Position numbers and translations under genes: made by a program. Below, one piece after another: positions 5,908-5,978 of a stretch of 5,978 nt of DNA; position 1 is the first letter of the stretch, and every line of letters begins with the position of its first letter. Origin of the DNA: Nitrospirae bacterium RBG_13_39_12 (lineage in GTDB: Bacteria > Nitrospirota > Thermodesulfovibrionia > Thermodesulfovibrionales > SM23-35); contig MHEF01000096.1 of the NCBI GenBank assembly GCA_001805125.1, positions 14,374-20,351 of the forward strand, read 5' to 3'. A model generated the notes under the pieces. That model made no database searches, was not told the DNA's origin, and saw only the letters and a program-made list of their open reading frames with translations.

Positions 5908-5978
5908 ACCATCGTTTGAACTGTGCAGCGCAGTGAAACAGAGTCCGCACGAGTGATTTGTTGGACATAAACATCTTC
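5889..5978 (-). CDS. Possible C-terminal end of a further cassette gene (cut by the window edge)
   Basis: One - strand frame is open from the window edge to TAA at 5891-5889, giving 29 residues that begin EDVYVQQITRADS. This would be a gene reading through an attC-like 5' arm, as the gene ending at 4506 does. However, the other two - strand frames are also open for a similar length across this arm (one ends TAA at 5880-5878), so the true frame cannot be chosen. Only about 12 bases lie outside the recombination-site sequence. Confidence 0.25.
   Translation of the reverse strand, partial: EDVYVQQITRADSVSLRCTVQTMVRDDKE
5911..5966 (-). repeat. attC-like half site near the right edge
   Basis: On the - strand the segment starts with GTCCAAC (5966-5960), a perfect RYYYAAC core, followed by AAATCACTCGTGCGGAC and a TCACTGCGCTGCA centre of the kind usual in attC sites. 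The matching second arm, expected to resemble GCACGAG...GTT, is not found to the left, where the 5863-5907 inverted repeat lies instead. It is therefore probably truncated or rearranged. Confidence 0.4.

Larger units (their letters stand above)
3768..5978 (-). mobile_element. Integron gene-cassette array (CALIN-like), without visible integrase
   Basis: Genes on the - strand alternate with attC-like recombination elements at 3768-3858, 4448-4539 and 5674-5769, plus a half site at 5911-5966. The elements overlap or directly follow the stop codon of each cassette's last gene. The next start codon lies 26 bases after the presumed crossover base in both measurable cases (4454 to 4428, and 5681 to 5655). 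This compact layout of short, unrelated, promoter-poor genes in one direction is typical of integron cassettes. The left limit is the outer core at 3768, and the array continues past the right edge. By the usual rule an integrase and attI, if present, would lie beyond 5978. The claim rests on element structure and spacing, not on a covariance search. Confidence 0.7.

Noticed and set aside
3768..5978. CRISPR array as explanation for the repeated elements
   Set aside because: The repeats are about 90 bases, imperfectly palindromic, diverged from one another and separated by whole genes, unlike short identical repeats with uniform spacers.

Overview
The window holds two unlike halves that face each other. 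The left half, on the + strand, is the end of a redox operon. It begins inside a molybdopterin formate dehydrogenase catalytic subunit. Two genes follow with 4-base stop/start overlaps: a two-[4Fe-4S] protein of the AsrA / sulfhydrogenase-beta type, and an FAD/NAD(P)/[2Fe-2S] reductase of the AsrB / sulfhydrogenase-gamma type. Together they look like a soluble enzyme that couples formate and CO2 to NAD(P)H. This kind of operon and the moderately AT-rich sequence suggest an anaerobic bacterium, perhaps Desulfobacterota, Nitrospirota or a relative. That placement is an inference, because no ribosomal RNA or other marker is present.

The right half, from about 3768 to the window end, reads on the - strand and looks like an integron gene-cassette array (a CALIN or the distal end of a chromosomal integron; no integrase is visible). 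The main evidence is two elements of 91 and 92 bases with the same architecture, one lying over or just after the stop codon of each cassette's last gene. They share TAACGCCGG and GCCRCGCCGCC blocks, end in TAAC/GTTA-type cores, and behave like attC recombination sites. A third, degenerate attC-like element at 5674-5769 precedes the membrane-protein gene. In both cassettes the first start codon lies exactly 26 bases after the presumed crossover base. An attC-like half site reaches the right edge.

The cassettes carry (i) a 191-residue protein with a PD-(D/E)XK nuclease-like signature and (ii) an overlapping pair: a 227-residue multi-pass membrane protein and a 161-residue protein with a faint lysozyme/transglycosylase-like pattern. 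None is recognised as a named gene.

Between the halves lies about 280 bases without a gene. It holds a good intrinsic terminator that works only for - strand transcripts, so cassette transcription probably stops before it meets the formate dehydrogenase operon. It also holds a strong + strand Shine-Dalgarno sequence feeding an ATG that is followed at once by TAA, exactly at the array boundary. The right-hand 320 bases are dense with inverted repeats and contain a perfect TATAAT box aimed at the membrane-protein gene.
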